A stretch of DNA of 64,000 nucleotides from Vreelandella arcis (GCF_900103865.1 NZ_FNII01000004.1:186001-250000), one strand, 5' to 3'; positions 43,008 to 51,957 are shown, numbered from the stretch's first letter. Notes: generated by a model from the sequence alone, not told the origin. Program-made: numbers and translations.

Positions 43008-43244
43008 CTAGGTCTCGTTTTCATCCTTGACGCGCTCGGCCCAACGCTTGCGCGATAAATTGCGCCGATAAAGCCGCACCAGGGCAATCGTCAACGCTGA
43101 TAACAGCATCGCCGCAAAGACGACCCCCTGCCAGGGGCGTGCTGCATCGTGCAGATAGGTTTCCAGCGTGATGATGATCGCCAGACCTACTGCCTGCGAA
43201 CCAATAGCGAGCGCGCGAAGTTTATCAAAAGCAACGTGGGGCAT
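43008..43244 (-). CDS. Small two-helix membrane protein, unknown function
   Basis: 78 residues from ATG 43244 (MPHVAFDKLRALAIGSQ), which has GGAG 7 nt upstream; a start nine codons earlier lacks a ribosome binding site. Two hydrophobic segments (about 14-29 and 40-57) are followed by a basic tail (RLYRRNLSRKRWAERVKDENET). I do not recognise a family. It is divergent from the thioredoxin-fusion gene, with only 65 bp between starts. Confidence 0.6.
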   Translation of the reverse strand: MPHVAFDKLRALAIGSQAVGLAIIITLETYLHDAARPWQGVVFAAMLLSALTIALVRLYRRNLSRKRWAERVKDENET

Positions 43245-43309
43245 AGGTGTCTCCGTGATGGCCGGCTCCATGGTATGGTGCGCCAGTGTACCTGCTCAAC
43301 GGGAAAACC

Positions 43310-44113
43310 ATGAACGCGATTACCCTTGGCCCTCTATTGATTTCACTGCCCCGCCTTTATGCCATTGCCTGCGCGATCGCGCTGCTGGTCAGTACCCGGT
43401 ATTTGCTGAGCCTCCCCTCAGCCAAGCATCAACGCTGGTTTTTAGGCCTAGTGGTCGTTTGGCTACTGGCAGCCCGATTCGGCCATGTGGTGCTGCATAT
43501 CGACAGCTACAGCGTCGCCCCACTGGCAGCGCTGAAAATCTGGCAGCCTGGCTACCACGGGCTTTGGGGCATGGCCGCGGGGTTGGTGTGGACGCTCTGG
43601 TCGCTACGCTCCCGGCTAATAGCCATGGGTGGCGCCATGGCGCTGCTGGTGGGAACCTCTAGCCTGTGGCTGGTACTGGTAACACTGGCGCCGCTGGGCA
43701 GCGATCTCAGCGTGAAGAGCCTGCCCGACATAACGCTCGAAGACATTGACGGCAACCCGGTTCATTTGCCGTCGCTTGCTGACGACCACGACCGGATTAT
43801 CGTCAACCTCTGGGCAACCTGGTGCCCGCCTTGCCTGCGCGAAATGCCGCTGTTAGCCGAGGCCGACCAGCGTAAAGGGGTGGGTGTCGTGGTCGCCAAT
43901 CAAGGCGAAGACCTGCTGCCCATCGTGCGTTATCTGGACGAGTACCAGCTTCGTTTTCGCTACGCGCTACGCGACCCCAAGCAAATGCTCATGTCGATAG
44001 TGGAAGCGCCTGGGCTACCCACCACCGTGCTGTTTGATGGCGACGGTAACGCCCTGGATGTCCACGTTGGCGAGCTGACCCACGCCCAATTGCAACAATG
44101 GTTGGACGATTAA
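43310..44113 (+). CDS. Membrane protein with Lgt-like N-terminal part fused to a TlpA-like thioredoxin domain
   Basis: 267 residues from ATG 43310 (GGGA upstream); a GTG eight codons earlier is possible. Residues 1-128 form about four membrane helices and resemble prolipoprotein diacylglyceryl transferase (PRLYAIACAIALL; AARFGHVVLH; LKIWQPGYHGLWGM). Residues 133-267 form a periplasmic thioredoxin fold with CPPC at 172-175 in NLWATWCPPCLREMP and a cis-Pro in GLPTTVLFD. Expected role: a membrane-anchored disulfide reductase, perhaps for cytochrome c or lipoprotein maturation. The Lgt half lacks much of the catalytic core, so lipoprotein acylation is doubtful. Confidence 0.8.
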   Translation: MNAITLGPLLISLPRLYAIACAIALLVSTRYLLSLPSAKHQRWFLGLVVVWLLAARFGHVVLHIDSYSVAPLAALKIWQPGYHGLWGMAAGLVWTLWSLRSRLIAMGGAMALLVGTSSLWLVLVTLAPLGSDLSVKSLPDITLEDIDGNPVHLPSLADDHDRIIVNLWATWCPPCLREMPLLAEADQRKGVGVVVANQGEDLLPIVRYLDEYQLRFRYALRDPKQMLMSIVEAPGLPTTVLFDGDGNALDVHVGELTHAQLQQWLDD

Positions 44114-44226
44114 CGACAATACACCTTAATCCCCCAGCGCCTTTACGTTAGAATCGCCCGCCCTATTGCTGCCGGTCGCCATTGTCGGCAGCTTACGACC
44201 CGTTTTGCAGACTTCCTCGAGGCATC

Positions 44227-47172
44227 ATGAGCGATTTTTCCCCCGGCCAACGCTGGATTAGCGACGGCGAAGCCGAGCTTGGGCTCGGCACAGTGCTTAA
44301 CTGCGACGCCCGCAGCGTTACCATTTTGTTCAGTGCCAGCCAGGAAACCCGCACCTACAACACACGCCAAGCCCCGTTAACCCGCGTGATGTTCGGCAGT
44401 GGCGACCGCGTTGTGTCGGCCGATGGCTGGCAGATGATCGTCGATGACAGTCAAATGTCCGACGACCTGATTACCTACGTTGGCGAAGATCACCAGGGCC
44501 AGCGACGTGAACTGCCCGAAACCAAGCTTGCCGATACCATGCAGTTCGATCAGGCCCGCGACCGATTGCTTACCGGTCAAGTTGACCGCAACGACTGGTT
44601 CGACCTGCGCTTTCGCACTCTGCATCATCATCAGCGCATCGAACAGCACAGCGCGCTGGGCTTTGCCGGGCCACGCATCGATTTGATTCCACACCAGCTG
44701 TATATCGCCGATGAAGTCGCCCGCCGCCATGCGCCGCGTGTCCTACTCGCCGACGAAGTGGGGCTGGGCAAAACCATTGAAGCCGGACTGATTCTGCACC
44801 GCCTGCTGGTGGCGGGTCGGGTAGAACGAGCGCTGATACTGGTGCCGGATAGCCTGACCCACCAGTGGCTGGTGGAGCTGTTGCGGCGTTTTTCGCTCAA
44901 CGTAAGCCTGCTAGACGAGCAGCAAAGCGAGGCCCACGGCAGCGATAATCCCTTTGAAAGCGCCCAGCTGATATTGGCCAGCCAAGGCTGGCTATTCGCC
45001 AATGCCCACCGCCAGGCCCAGGCGCAGGCCAGCCACTTCGACCTGCTGATTGTTGACGAAGCCCACCACTTGGACTGGAGCAACGAAGGCAGCGGCCCGG
45101 GCTATCAGTGCGTAGAGCAGCTAGCGGCCAATATCCCCGGCTTGTTGCTGTTGACCGCCACGCCCGAACAAATGGGCATCGAAAGCCACTTTGCCCGCCT
45201 GCGCCTGCTTGATCCTGAGCGCTACCACGACATTGCCCGCTTCAAAGACGAAGAACGCCACTATAGTGCGGTGGCCGGCGCCATTGACGCACTTGACGCC
45301 TTGCCCGCGAATATCGAGGCCCGCGAACATATTGAGGCCGTCGCCGACGACCGCGACAGCCAGGCGCTACTCGCCACTTTATGCAACCCGGAAGCCAGCA
45401 CTGAGCAACAAGACGCGGCTCGCGCCCAACTGCGCGACGCCCTACTCGACCGCCACGGCACCGGGCGGGTGATGTTCCGCAATAGCCGCCGCCACGTGGG
45501 CGGCTTCCCCGAGCGGCGCCTGCATCTCAACGCGCTGGCTTTGCCTCCCGCCTATCGACGCATATTGCGCCGCTTAGAGCGCGACGACGACTACCTCGAC
45601 GAACTGCTGATCGAAACCGGCATGGATCACCCAGATGTGTTGATCTACCCGGATGCCGCCTACCGCGAACTCAGCGACGACCCGCTCAACAGCGAACCCT
45701 GGTTTCACATCGACCCGCGGGTCACCTGGCTGCTGGAGAAGCTCAGCGACGATAGCGAGACCGGCTTTGCCAACGACAAGGTGTTGGTGATTGCCCACCA
45801 CCGCGAAACCGCCGAAGGGCTGGCCGAAGGCCTGCGCGTGCTGGGTGGCTATCAGGCACCGGTGTTCCACGAAGGCTTATCGCTGGTCGAGCGGGATCGT
45901 GCCGCCGCAGCGTTTGCCGACGAGGAAGACGGCTGCCAGGTACTGGTGTGCTCAGAAATCGGCTCCGAGGGGCGCAACTTCCAGTTCTGCCGCCACTTGG
46001 TGATGTTCGATATGCCCCAGCATCCCGACCAGTTAGAGCAGCGCATTGGCCGCCTCGACAGGATCGGTCAACGTCACGCCATCGAGATGCATGTCCCCAC
46101 GTTCACCGGCAGCCCCGGCGAACGGCTACTGCGTTGGTATCACGAAGGCATGGATGCGTTCAGCGCGCCCCACAGCATTGGCAGCGACCTGTTCGATGCC
46201 TTTGGCGATGCGCTGGCCGATGCCTTGCTGGATGACACCATGCTCGACGAAATCATCAGCGAGACCCGCGAGATGTTTATCGCCAAACTGGCCGAGCGGG
46301 ACGCAGGCCGTAACCGCCTGCTGGAGCTCAACGCCTGCCGCCCGGCGCGGGCTCAGCAGGTCATCGAGGCCGTGCGCGAGCTGGACGACGACACCGCGCT
46401 ACCGCGCTATGTAGAGCGCGCACTGGATATTTTTGGCGTGGATAGCCAAGAGATCGGCAACGGCCTGCTGCATCTTCAGCCCGGCCAGCACATGCTCGAT
46501 GGCCTGCCGGGATTGGTGAAAGGCGAGGAAGGCTTTTCAGCGACCTACGATCGCCACCAAGCGCTCGCCCGGGATGACGTTCAGCGGCTTTCCTGGGAAC
46601 ACCCGCTGCTACGTGAAATGATGGGGCGCATTTTAGACGGCACCATGGGTAATACCGCTCTCGCGTTATTAGGCCACCCGGCGATTCCCGGCGGGCGGCT
46701 AATGGCCGAGCTGGTGTTCCGCACCCATTGCCCTGCGCCCAAAACGCTGCACCTTAACCGCTTCCTGCCGCCCACCGCCGTGCGCGTGCTGCTGGATGAA
46801 TCCGGCGCCAACCTCACCGGTAAAATCTCGTTTACCGGCCTGGGCAAAAACCTGCAAAAGGTCAATAAATCCCTGGCGCGTGACTTGATCAAGAATCGGC
46901 ACGACCAGCTTCGCGAGATGCTCACCCAAGGGGAAAACGAAGCGGATCGTGAGCTGCCGAGTATTGTGGAAGCCGCCGAAGCGCGCATGCGCACTCAGCT
47001 GGATGCGGAGTTAGCCCGCTTAACGGCCCTGGCGGAACACAACCCGTCGGTGCGCAACGAAGAACTCGACGCCCTGAAAAACGAGCGCCAGGCGCTCAGC
47101 GACGCCATTGAAAACACCCGCTTGCGGCTGGATGCCGTACGGGTGATTATCACCGTTGACCCAAACGCCTAG
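44227..47172 (+). CDS. rapA: RNA polymerase-associated helicase-like ATPase RapA
   Basis: 981 residues from ATG 44227 (MSDFSPGQRWISDGEAELGL), with GAGG just upstream; an earlier in-frame start would add 15 residues not seen in the family. N-terminal tandem Tudor-like domains, then the SNF2 ATPase: Walker A DEVGLGKT at 176-183, DEAH at 277-280, helicase C motifs EIGSEGRNFQFC and QRIGRLDRIGQRH. Recycles polymerase stalled after termination, especially at high salt, which suits a halophile. Its stop overlaps that of the convergent oxidoreductase. Confidence 0.97.
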   Translation: MSDFSPGQRWISDGEAELGLGTVLNCDARSVTILFSASQETRTYNTRQAPLTRVMFGSGDRVVSADGWQMIVDDSQMSDDLITYVGEDHQGQRRELPETKLADTMQFDQARDRLLTGQVDRNDWFDLRFRTLHHHQRIEQHSALGFAGPRIDLIPHQLYIADEVARRHAPRVLLADEVGLGKTIEAGLILHRLLVAGRVERALILVPDSLTHQWLVELLRRFSLNVSLLDEQQSEAHGSDNPFESAQLILASQGWLFANAHRQAQAQASHFDLLIVDEAHHLDWSNEGSGPGYQCVEQLAANIPGLLLLTATPEQMGIESHFARLRLLDPERYHDIARFKDEERHYSAVAGAIDALDALPANIEAREHIEAVADDRDSQALLATLCNPEASTEQQDAARAQLRDALLDRHGTGRVMFRNSRRHVGGFPERRLHLNALALPPAYRRILRRLERDDDYLDELLIETGMDHPDVLIYPDAAYRELSDDPLNSEPWFHIDPRVTWLLEKLSDDSETGFANDKVLVIAHHRETAEGLAEGLRVLGGYQAPVFHEGLSLVERDRAAAAFADEEDGCQVLVCSEIGSEGRNFQFCRHLVMFDMPQHPDQLEQRIGRLDRIGQRHAIEMHVPTFTGSPGERLLRWYHEGMDAFSAPHSIGSDLFDAFGDALADALLDDTMLDEIISETREMFIAKLAERDAGRNRLLELNACRPARAQQVIEAVRELDDDTALPRYVERALDIFGVDSQEIGNGLLHLQPGQHMLDGLPGLVKGEEGFSATYDRHQALARDDVQRLSWEHPLLREMMGRILDGTMGNTALALLGHPAIPGGRLMAELVFRTHCPAPKTLHLNRFLPPTAVRVLLDESGANLTGKISFTGLGKNLQKVNKSLARDLIKNRHDQLREMLTQGENEADRELPSIVEAAEARMRTQLDAELARLTALAEHNPSVRNEELDALKNERQALSDAIENTRLRLDAVRVIITVDPNA

Positions 47173-48089
47173 GCGTCCTGTTTAGACTCAAGAATCGCCT
47201 CGAGCGCTTTGTCGAGTGTTGGATAGGTAAAGCTAAAACCGGCTTCAACAAGGCGTTCAGGACGCATGTCGGCGCCGGTTAGCAGTAGCTGAGACATCTC
47301 CCCCAGTCCCGCTTTCAATACGCAGGCGGGCACCGGAAATATCGCCGGGCGGTGAAGCTTTTGGGCGAGTGTTTTGGTGAATTCAGCGTTGGTCACGGGA
47401 TGCGGCGCGCTGCCGTTAAATGCACCCGACAGGGACGAGTCGTTGAGCAAAAAGATAATCGCATTGACCAGATCATCGCGATGGATCCAGGGCATAAACT
47501 GTCGGCCATCGCCAAAGCGGCCACCTAACCCCAGCTTGAACGGCGGTAACATCTTTTGCAGTGTGCCGCCCCCCGCCGCCAGCACCAGCCCAATACGGAT
47601 AATCGCCAGGCGCACGCCCATCGCCTCAATCGGCTTAGCGGCCGACTCCCACTGGGCACACAGCCGGTGGGCAAACTCATCGTGGGGCTGGGTTTCCTCG
47701 GTGACCCGCTGATCGCCTTGATCGCCGTAGTAGCCCATCGCTGAACCGCTGACTACTACCTTGGGTAGCGGCTGACCATTCTCGCCGAGCTGCTCGCACA
47801 GCGATACCAGCTGCTCGGTCATCTCGACCCGCGAGCGGATTAGCGCCGTTTTCTGACTGTCACTCCAGCGCTTGGCGGCAATCGACTCGCCCGCCAGGTT
47901 AATCAGTGCCTCGGGTGGGGTGTCGATAAATGCCTGGGCACTGTCACGAATATCACACTCGCTGGGCAGACGATCACGAACTTTGTGGGGCGTACGGGAA
48001 ACCACCTGCACCTCATGCCCCTGCGCTATCAACGCAGGGCAGAGCCGTTGGCCCACAAAACCACTGCCACCGGTCACTAATACCCGCAT
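47169..48089 (-). CDS. TIGR01777-family NAD(P)-dependent oxidoreductase (SDR39U1/YfcH type)
   Basis: 306 residues from ATG 48089 (MRVLVTGGSGFVGQRL), with GGGAG upstream; a start ten codons earlier lacks one. Rossmann motif TGGSGFVG at 6-13, the family segment LINLAGESIAAKRWS, YYGDQGDQRVTEE as the active region, and the C-terminal DUF1731 segment (LLTGADMRPERLVEAGFSF). Substrate unknown. It is divergent from the renalase-like gene across a 157-bp AT-rich gap, so both may be regulated together. Confidence 0.88.
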   Translation of the reverse strand: MRVLVTGGSGFVGQRLCPALIAQGHEVQVVSRTPHKVRDRLPSECDIRDSAQAFIDTPPEALINLAGESIAAKRWSDSQKTALIRSRVEMTEQLVSLCEQLGENGQPLPKVVVSGSAMGYYGDQGDQRVTEETQPHDEFAHRLCAQWESAAKPIEAMGVRLAIIRIGLVLAAGGGTLQKMLPPFKLGLGGRFGDGRQFMPWIHRDDLVNAIIFLLNDSSLSGAFNGSAPHPVTNAEFTKTLAQKLHRPAIFPVPACVLKAGLGEMSQLLLTGADMRPERLVEAGFSFTYPTLDKALEAILESKQDA

Positions 48090-48156
48090 GGTGTTTCTCC
48101 CTTTGGTATTGGCATACAAGATACGCTATTCGTAATGGTTTAAATCCACCTATATT

Positions 48157-48192
48157 TATACAAAACTATTACATACAATATAAAACGTACAT
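48157..48192. promoter_or_regulatory. AT-rich divergent region with repeated TACA boxes
   Basis: Four TACA elements begin at 48159, 48170, 48174 and 48188 in an otherwise GC-rich neighbourhood; the first two are 11 bp apart. CarH/LitR-type MerR regulators bind head-to-tail TACA-containing boxes, and such a regulator is encoded 1.3 kb away. This is a candidate operator only. Confidence 0.35.
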
Positions 48193-48246
48193 AAATGCGC
48201 TGAATTCTTTCACTTCACGCTGGGCTAGACGTCTTGAGGCGCGACC

Positions 48247-49311
48247 ATGATCACCACTGAGCGCAAAACGCCCCCCATTGAGATCGCGGTTGTCGGCGCC
48301 GGCATGGCCGGGCTTGCCTGTGCCAACGCGCTGGCGGCAAAGGGCATAGCGGTTAGTTTATTTGATAAAGCACGCGGCCCAGGCGGTCGAATGTCAACCA
48401 AGCGTCTAGCCCAGGCTGAATTGGACTTAGGCGCCCAAGCCTTTACTGCGCGGGATCCGGCCTTTCAGCGCGCGCTGACTACCTGGGTCGAACGGGGGCT
48501 CGTCGCCCGCTGGCCGAGCGTTAGCTATCAGGCTAGCCCAAACGGCTGGCAACTGCATCACGATACACAAGCCCGCTATACCGGGGTGCCGCGAATGAGC
48601 GCTATCAACCGTTACTTAGCGGACACGTTTCAGGCACACGCGTATGCCTCACTCCAGCTTGAGACGCGCATTGATGCGTTGCAACGCCTACCCAACGGTT
48701 GGCAGCTCAGCGACGCGGATGGTACTCGATTCGGCCCCTATCAATACGTTGTGTTCACCACGCCGCCGCCGCAAACGCTACCGCTGGTGGCCCCCTGGGA
48801 TACCATCCTGGCAGATGCTTGCCGCGCGCGTGCCCAGCGCAGCTGTTGGGCGGCGTGGGCCATATTGGATGGCCCGCTGCCAGCACCTCCGGGTGGGCTA
48901 AACGACTGGCAAATGGCCCGCATTGAGCATACCGCACTGCGCTTAGTGTCGCGTAACCAGACCAAACCGGGGCGCGAACAGCAGCCCGAAAGCCTGAGTT
49001 TGCTCGCCCACTTAGACTGGAGTGAAACTCACCTAAAGCAATCGCCGTCGGCGGTGGCCGATTCATTATGGGCGGCTTTCATCGCGCTTTATCCTGATGG
49101 CACCGCGCTACCTGAGCGCGTTGCTTGCGGCGCGCACCGATGGCGCTATGCCCAGCCAAGCGCCACCGATACGCGTCTATACCTATACAATGACAACGGC
49201 CTGGCGATGTGCGGCGATAGCTTCACCGCCAGCCGCGTGGAGTCGGCGTGGTGCTCGGGCACTCAATTAGCCCAGGCGCTAGTAGATCGGTCGGTTCAGA
49301 TGGGCCTCTGA
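48247..49311 (+). CDS. Renalase-like FAD-dependent oxidoreductase
   Basis: 354 residues. N-terminal dinucleotide motif GAGMAG at 17-22 and the typical FDKARGPGGRMSTKR segment, which places it in the renalase-like NAD(P)/FAD group. C-terminal GDSFTASRVESAWCSG contacts FAD in this family. Soluble; substrate unknown (renalases oxidise aberrant dihydronicotinamide isomers). It ends 203 bp before the MerR gene on the same strand and may belong to the same regulon. Confidence 0.85.
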   Translation: MITTERKTPPIEIAVVGAGMAGLACANALAAKGIAVSLFDKARGPGGRMSTKRLAQAELDLGAQAFTARDPAFQRALTTWVERGLVARWPSVSYQASPNGWQLHHDTQARYTGVPRMSAINRYLADTFQAHAYASLQLETRIDALQRLPNGWQLSDADGTRFGPYQYVVFTTPPPQTLPLVAPWDTILADACRARAQRSCWAAWAILDGPLPAPPGGLNDWQMARIEHTALRLVSRNQTKPGREQQPESLSLLAHLDWSETHLKQSPSAVADSLWAAFIALYPDGTALPERVACGAHRWRYAQPSATDTRLYLYNDNGLAMCGDSFTASRVESAWCSGTQLAQALVDRSVQMGL

Positions 49312-49340
49312 TTCGCGTACTTAACGCGATGGATGCAAAG

Positions 49341-49369
49341 GTTGTACCTTGGGGCAACAAGTTGTACAA
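49341..49369 (+). promoter_or_regulatory. Direct repeat GTTGTAC upstream of the MerR gene, candidate operator
   Basis: GTTGTAC occurs at 49341-49347 and again at 49361-49367, 20 bp apart (about two helical turns), the second extended to TTGTACAAA. The first TTGTAC could also act as a -35 with TACAAA (49365-49370) as -10 at 17 bp. Proposed binding site for the adjacent regulator. Confidence 0.45.
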
Positions 49370-49514
49370 AGGAGCGTTAGTCATTCAATATTACGAATCA
49401 GTTAATAAAATATTAGGTAATTGCTATGGATAGCAAACCACATTGCCTGCCGCAGCAATCAACGATAGGCCCTTGCGGTATGGCTCCGCATACAACTAAG
49501 AGGCACTGGCGCCC

Positions 49515-50435
49515 ATGAGCAATAAGGCGACCCACCCACCCGATACCCCCCTTTATCCCATTCGGGAAGTATCCCGCCTGACGGGTGTGAATTCGGTTAC
49601 CCTGCGCGCCTGGGAGCGACGTTACGGTTTAATTCGTCCCCAGCGCACCCCTAAAGGGCACCGGCTGTATGCCCAAGATGACATCACCCGTATTGAGCGC
49701 ATTTTGCAGTGGCTTAATCGCGGTGTACCCGTTAGCCAAGTGGCCGATCTGCTCGACCAGCCCGACACCGTTGAGGCCCCTGCCCCCAACGCCGGCGATT
49801 GGGAAAGCCAGCGCCAGCAATTACAGGCGATAATCGAGGCACTCGACCTGCCCAAACTGGAAGCCTTTTATCACCAAAGTTTGGCACTTTATCCGTTGAG
49901 CGCCGCCATCAACGAGCTATGGCAGCCCGTTGTGTTAACCCTGGAAGCCAAATGGGCGGTTCAGCCCGATGAGCTTGTCCGCCGCACTTTTGAAGCGTTT
50001 TTACGCAGCCAGGTCGGCATCCGCTTACATTACGCCAACCAAGCTACTCGCGGTCCGTTAATCCTGCTCAATGTGATGCCCGATGACCCGGGCCCGCTGT
50101 GGGTATTGATGGCGGCGCTAATGGCCAGCGAGCAAGGCTACCGCGTACAGCTCTTGGATCACTCGCTGCCGCTTGAAGACCTCCCCCAAGCCGTCGCGCG
50201 GCTGCATTCGTCGATGGTGCTGCTATCCAGCGGCCAACGGGAAGCCGACGCCTATATACGCCAGGCACTGCCCGACGCTGCTGCGTCCTTGAACGTGCCC
50301 ATCGGCGTATGCGGCGAAGTGGCTCGTCTTCGCGACGGCGAGCTGCGCGATACGTCGGTGCATATATTGGGCGACGATTTACCCCAAGCGATTGCCCGCT
50401 TACGTCCGTTGCTACGCGAATCGGGCGTCCTTTGA
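49515..50435 (+). CDS. MerR-family regulator with a CarH/LitR-like C-terminal domain lacking cobalamin ligands
   Basis: 306 residues. MerR helix-turn-helix at about 14-60 (YPIREVSRLTGVNSVTLRAWERRYGL). Residues 95-172 match the helical bundle and 178-306 the B12-binding-like fold of CarH/LitR photoreceptors. The light-sensing motifs are changed: the Wx9EH motif is W147-x9-RT, and E-x-H-x-x-G becomes DDPGPL at 190-195, so both axial-ligand histidines are missing. The S-x-V motif (SMV at 233-235) remains. It precedes a photolyase operon. I infer a regulator of light or singlet-oxygen response that uses another signal or a partner sensor. Confidence 0.85.
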   Translation: MSNKATHPPDTPLYPIREVSRLTGVNSVTLRAWERRYGLIRPQRTPKGHRLYAQDDITRIERILQWLNRGVPVSQVADLLDQPDTVEAPAPNAGDWESQRQQLQAIIEALDLPKLEAFYHQSLALYPLSAAINELWQPVVLTLEAKWAVQPDELVRRTFEAFLRSQVGIRLHYANQATRGPLILLNVMPDDPGPLWVLMAALMASEQGYRVQLLDHSLPLEDLPQAVARLHSSMVLLSSGQREADAYIRQALPDAAASLNVPIGVCGEVARLRDGELRDTSVHILGDDLPQAIARLRPLLRESGVL

Positions 50436-50447
50436 CACGCTAATTGT

Positions 50448-50466
50448 CACCGCCGTTGCGGCGGTG
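50448..50466 (+). other. Intercistronic hairpin between the MerR gene and phrB
   Basis: CACCGCC (50448-50454), loop GTTGC, GGCGGTG (50460-50466). No T-run follows, so read-through is likely; it may tune expression of the operon relative to the regulator. Confidence 0.55.
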
Positions 50467-50500
50467 CTACCCGCTGGTTAATCGCCCTGTAGGAGACTCC

Positions 50501-51913
50501 ATGTCACGACAGTTGGTTTGGCTACGCAACGACTTGCGTATCCACGATAACACCGCGCTCGCCGCCGCCGCGGCAAAAGGCCCGGTGATCGCCGTGTTTC
50601 TCCGCACGGTTCCTCAGTGGCAGGCCCATGGCCATGGCATCAATAAAATCGACTTTTGGGCGCGCGGCGTGGCGGCGGTCAAGGAATCGCTAGACGGCCT
50701 CAACATTACGCTACTGCATCGCGATATCGACCATTTTGGCGAAGCGCCGGCCACCTTGCTGGACATCGCCCGCGAGCACCACATTGACCAGCTTCACTTC
50801 AATGTCGAATACCCGCTAAACGAGCAGCGCCGTGACCATGCAGTCATCAACGCATTTAAACAGGCGGAGATACCCGCCCACGGCTATCACGATGGCGTGG
50901 CCTTTGCCCCAGGTACGCTATTAACCGGTAAGGGCGATTATTACGGCGTCTTCACGCCGTTTTCCAACGCCTGGCACAAGCACATCACGCCAGAACAATT
51001 AGCGCTGCGAGACACGCCGGACGTGCAATCGCCGCTGGCCATCAACAGCGACCCGCTGCCTGCGCTGCCCTCATTCGATGAGTCGCCGGTTGATAAACAA
51101 CAGTGGCCCGCAGGCGAGCAAGCCGCCGGTGATCGTCTGGAGCGTTTTTTACGCTTTCGCGGACGCCACTACAACGCCCAGCGAGACTTCCCCAAGGTGC
51201 GCGGCACCAGCGAGCTTTCGCCCTACCTCGCGCTGGGAATGATATCGCCTCGCCAGTGTTTTCAGGCGGTCATGGGCGAGAACGACGGCCACCTAGCCGA
51301 TGGCGATAAAGGCCTGACCACCTGGGTAAGCGAGCTTATTTGGCGGGAGTTTTACCAACACGTGGCTGTCGGGTTTCCCCAGGTATGCCGCCACCAGCCG
51401 TTTCAGGCCCACACCCAGCAACTTGCCTGGCGTGATGACCATGACGGTTTTCAAGCATGGTGTGAAGGCCGCACGGGCTACCCGCTTGTCGATGCCGCAA
51501 TGCGCCAGCTGGTCACCACTGGTTGGATGCACAACCGGCTGCGCATGGTCACCGCGATGTTTTTAAGCAAGCACCTGCTGATCGACTGGCGTTGGGGCGA
51601 GGCGTTCTTTTTGCGCCACTTGGTGGACGGGGAGTTCTGCGCCAACAACGGCGGCTGGCAATGGGCTGCCTCGACTGGCACCGACGCCGCGCCGTATTTT
51701 CGTATTTTTAATCCCACCACCCAGTCGACGCGCTTTGACCCCGACGGTGAGTTTATCGCCCATTGGTTACCCGAACTTGCGGCTTTGCCGGCTAAAGCCC
51801 GCCATGCACCGCCTCGCGATATGCTCACCAAGCTTGACTACCCCGCTCCCATCGTCGATCACAAAGCAGCGCGTCAGCGGGCGCTTGAGGCCTTCAAAGC
51901 ACTGTCAAACTGA
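50501..51913 (+). CDS. phrB: Deoxyribodipyrimidine photolyase (class I CPD photolyase)
   Basis: 470 residues from ATG 50501, with AGGAG 5 nt upstream; an earlier in-frame start would add 19 residues. N-terminal antenna domain (QLVWLRNDLRIHDNTAL) and C-terminal FAD-binding helical domain with WVSELIWREFYQHV, GYPLVDAAMRQLVTTGWMHN, NNGGWQWAASTGTDAAPYF and FNPTTQS. Uses light to split cyclobutane pyrimidine dimers. Placement right after a LitR-like regulator matches light-inducible photolyase operons. Confidence 0.96.
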   Translation: MSRQLVWLRNDLRIHDNTALAAAAAKGPVIAVFLRTVPQWQAHGHGINKIDFWARGVAAVKESLDGLNITLLHRDIDHFGEAPATLLDIAREHHIDQLHFNVEYPLNEQRRDHAVINAFKQAEIPAHGYHDGVAFAPGTLLTGKGDYYGVFTPFSNAWHKHITPEQLALRDTPDVQSPLAINSDPLPALPSFDESPVDKQQWPAGEQAAGDRLERFLRFRGRHYNAQRDFPKVRGTSELSPYLALGMISPRQCFQAVMGENDGHLADGDKGLTTWVSELIWREFYQHVAVGFPQVCRHQPFQAHTQQLAWRDDHDGFQAWCEGRTGYPLVDAAMRQLVTTGWMHNRLRMVTAMFLSKHLLIDWRWGEAFFLRHLVDGEFCANNGGWQWAASTGTDAAPYFRIFNPTTQSTRFDPDGEFIAHWLPELAALPAKARHAPPRDMLTKLDYPAPIVDHKAARQRALEAFKALSN

Positions 51914-51957
51914 CACTTCGTTCATCCGCTACCAACTAACCGCTTAAAGGAGTCGTC

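Noticed and set aside
48258..49311. Assignment of the renalase-like protein as a phytoene desaturase of a carotenoid cluster
   Set aside because: The FDKARGPGGRMSTKR segment and length fit renalases better, and no crtB, crtE or crtY gene is present in the window.
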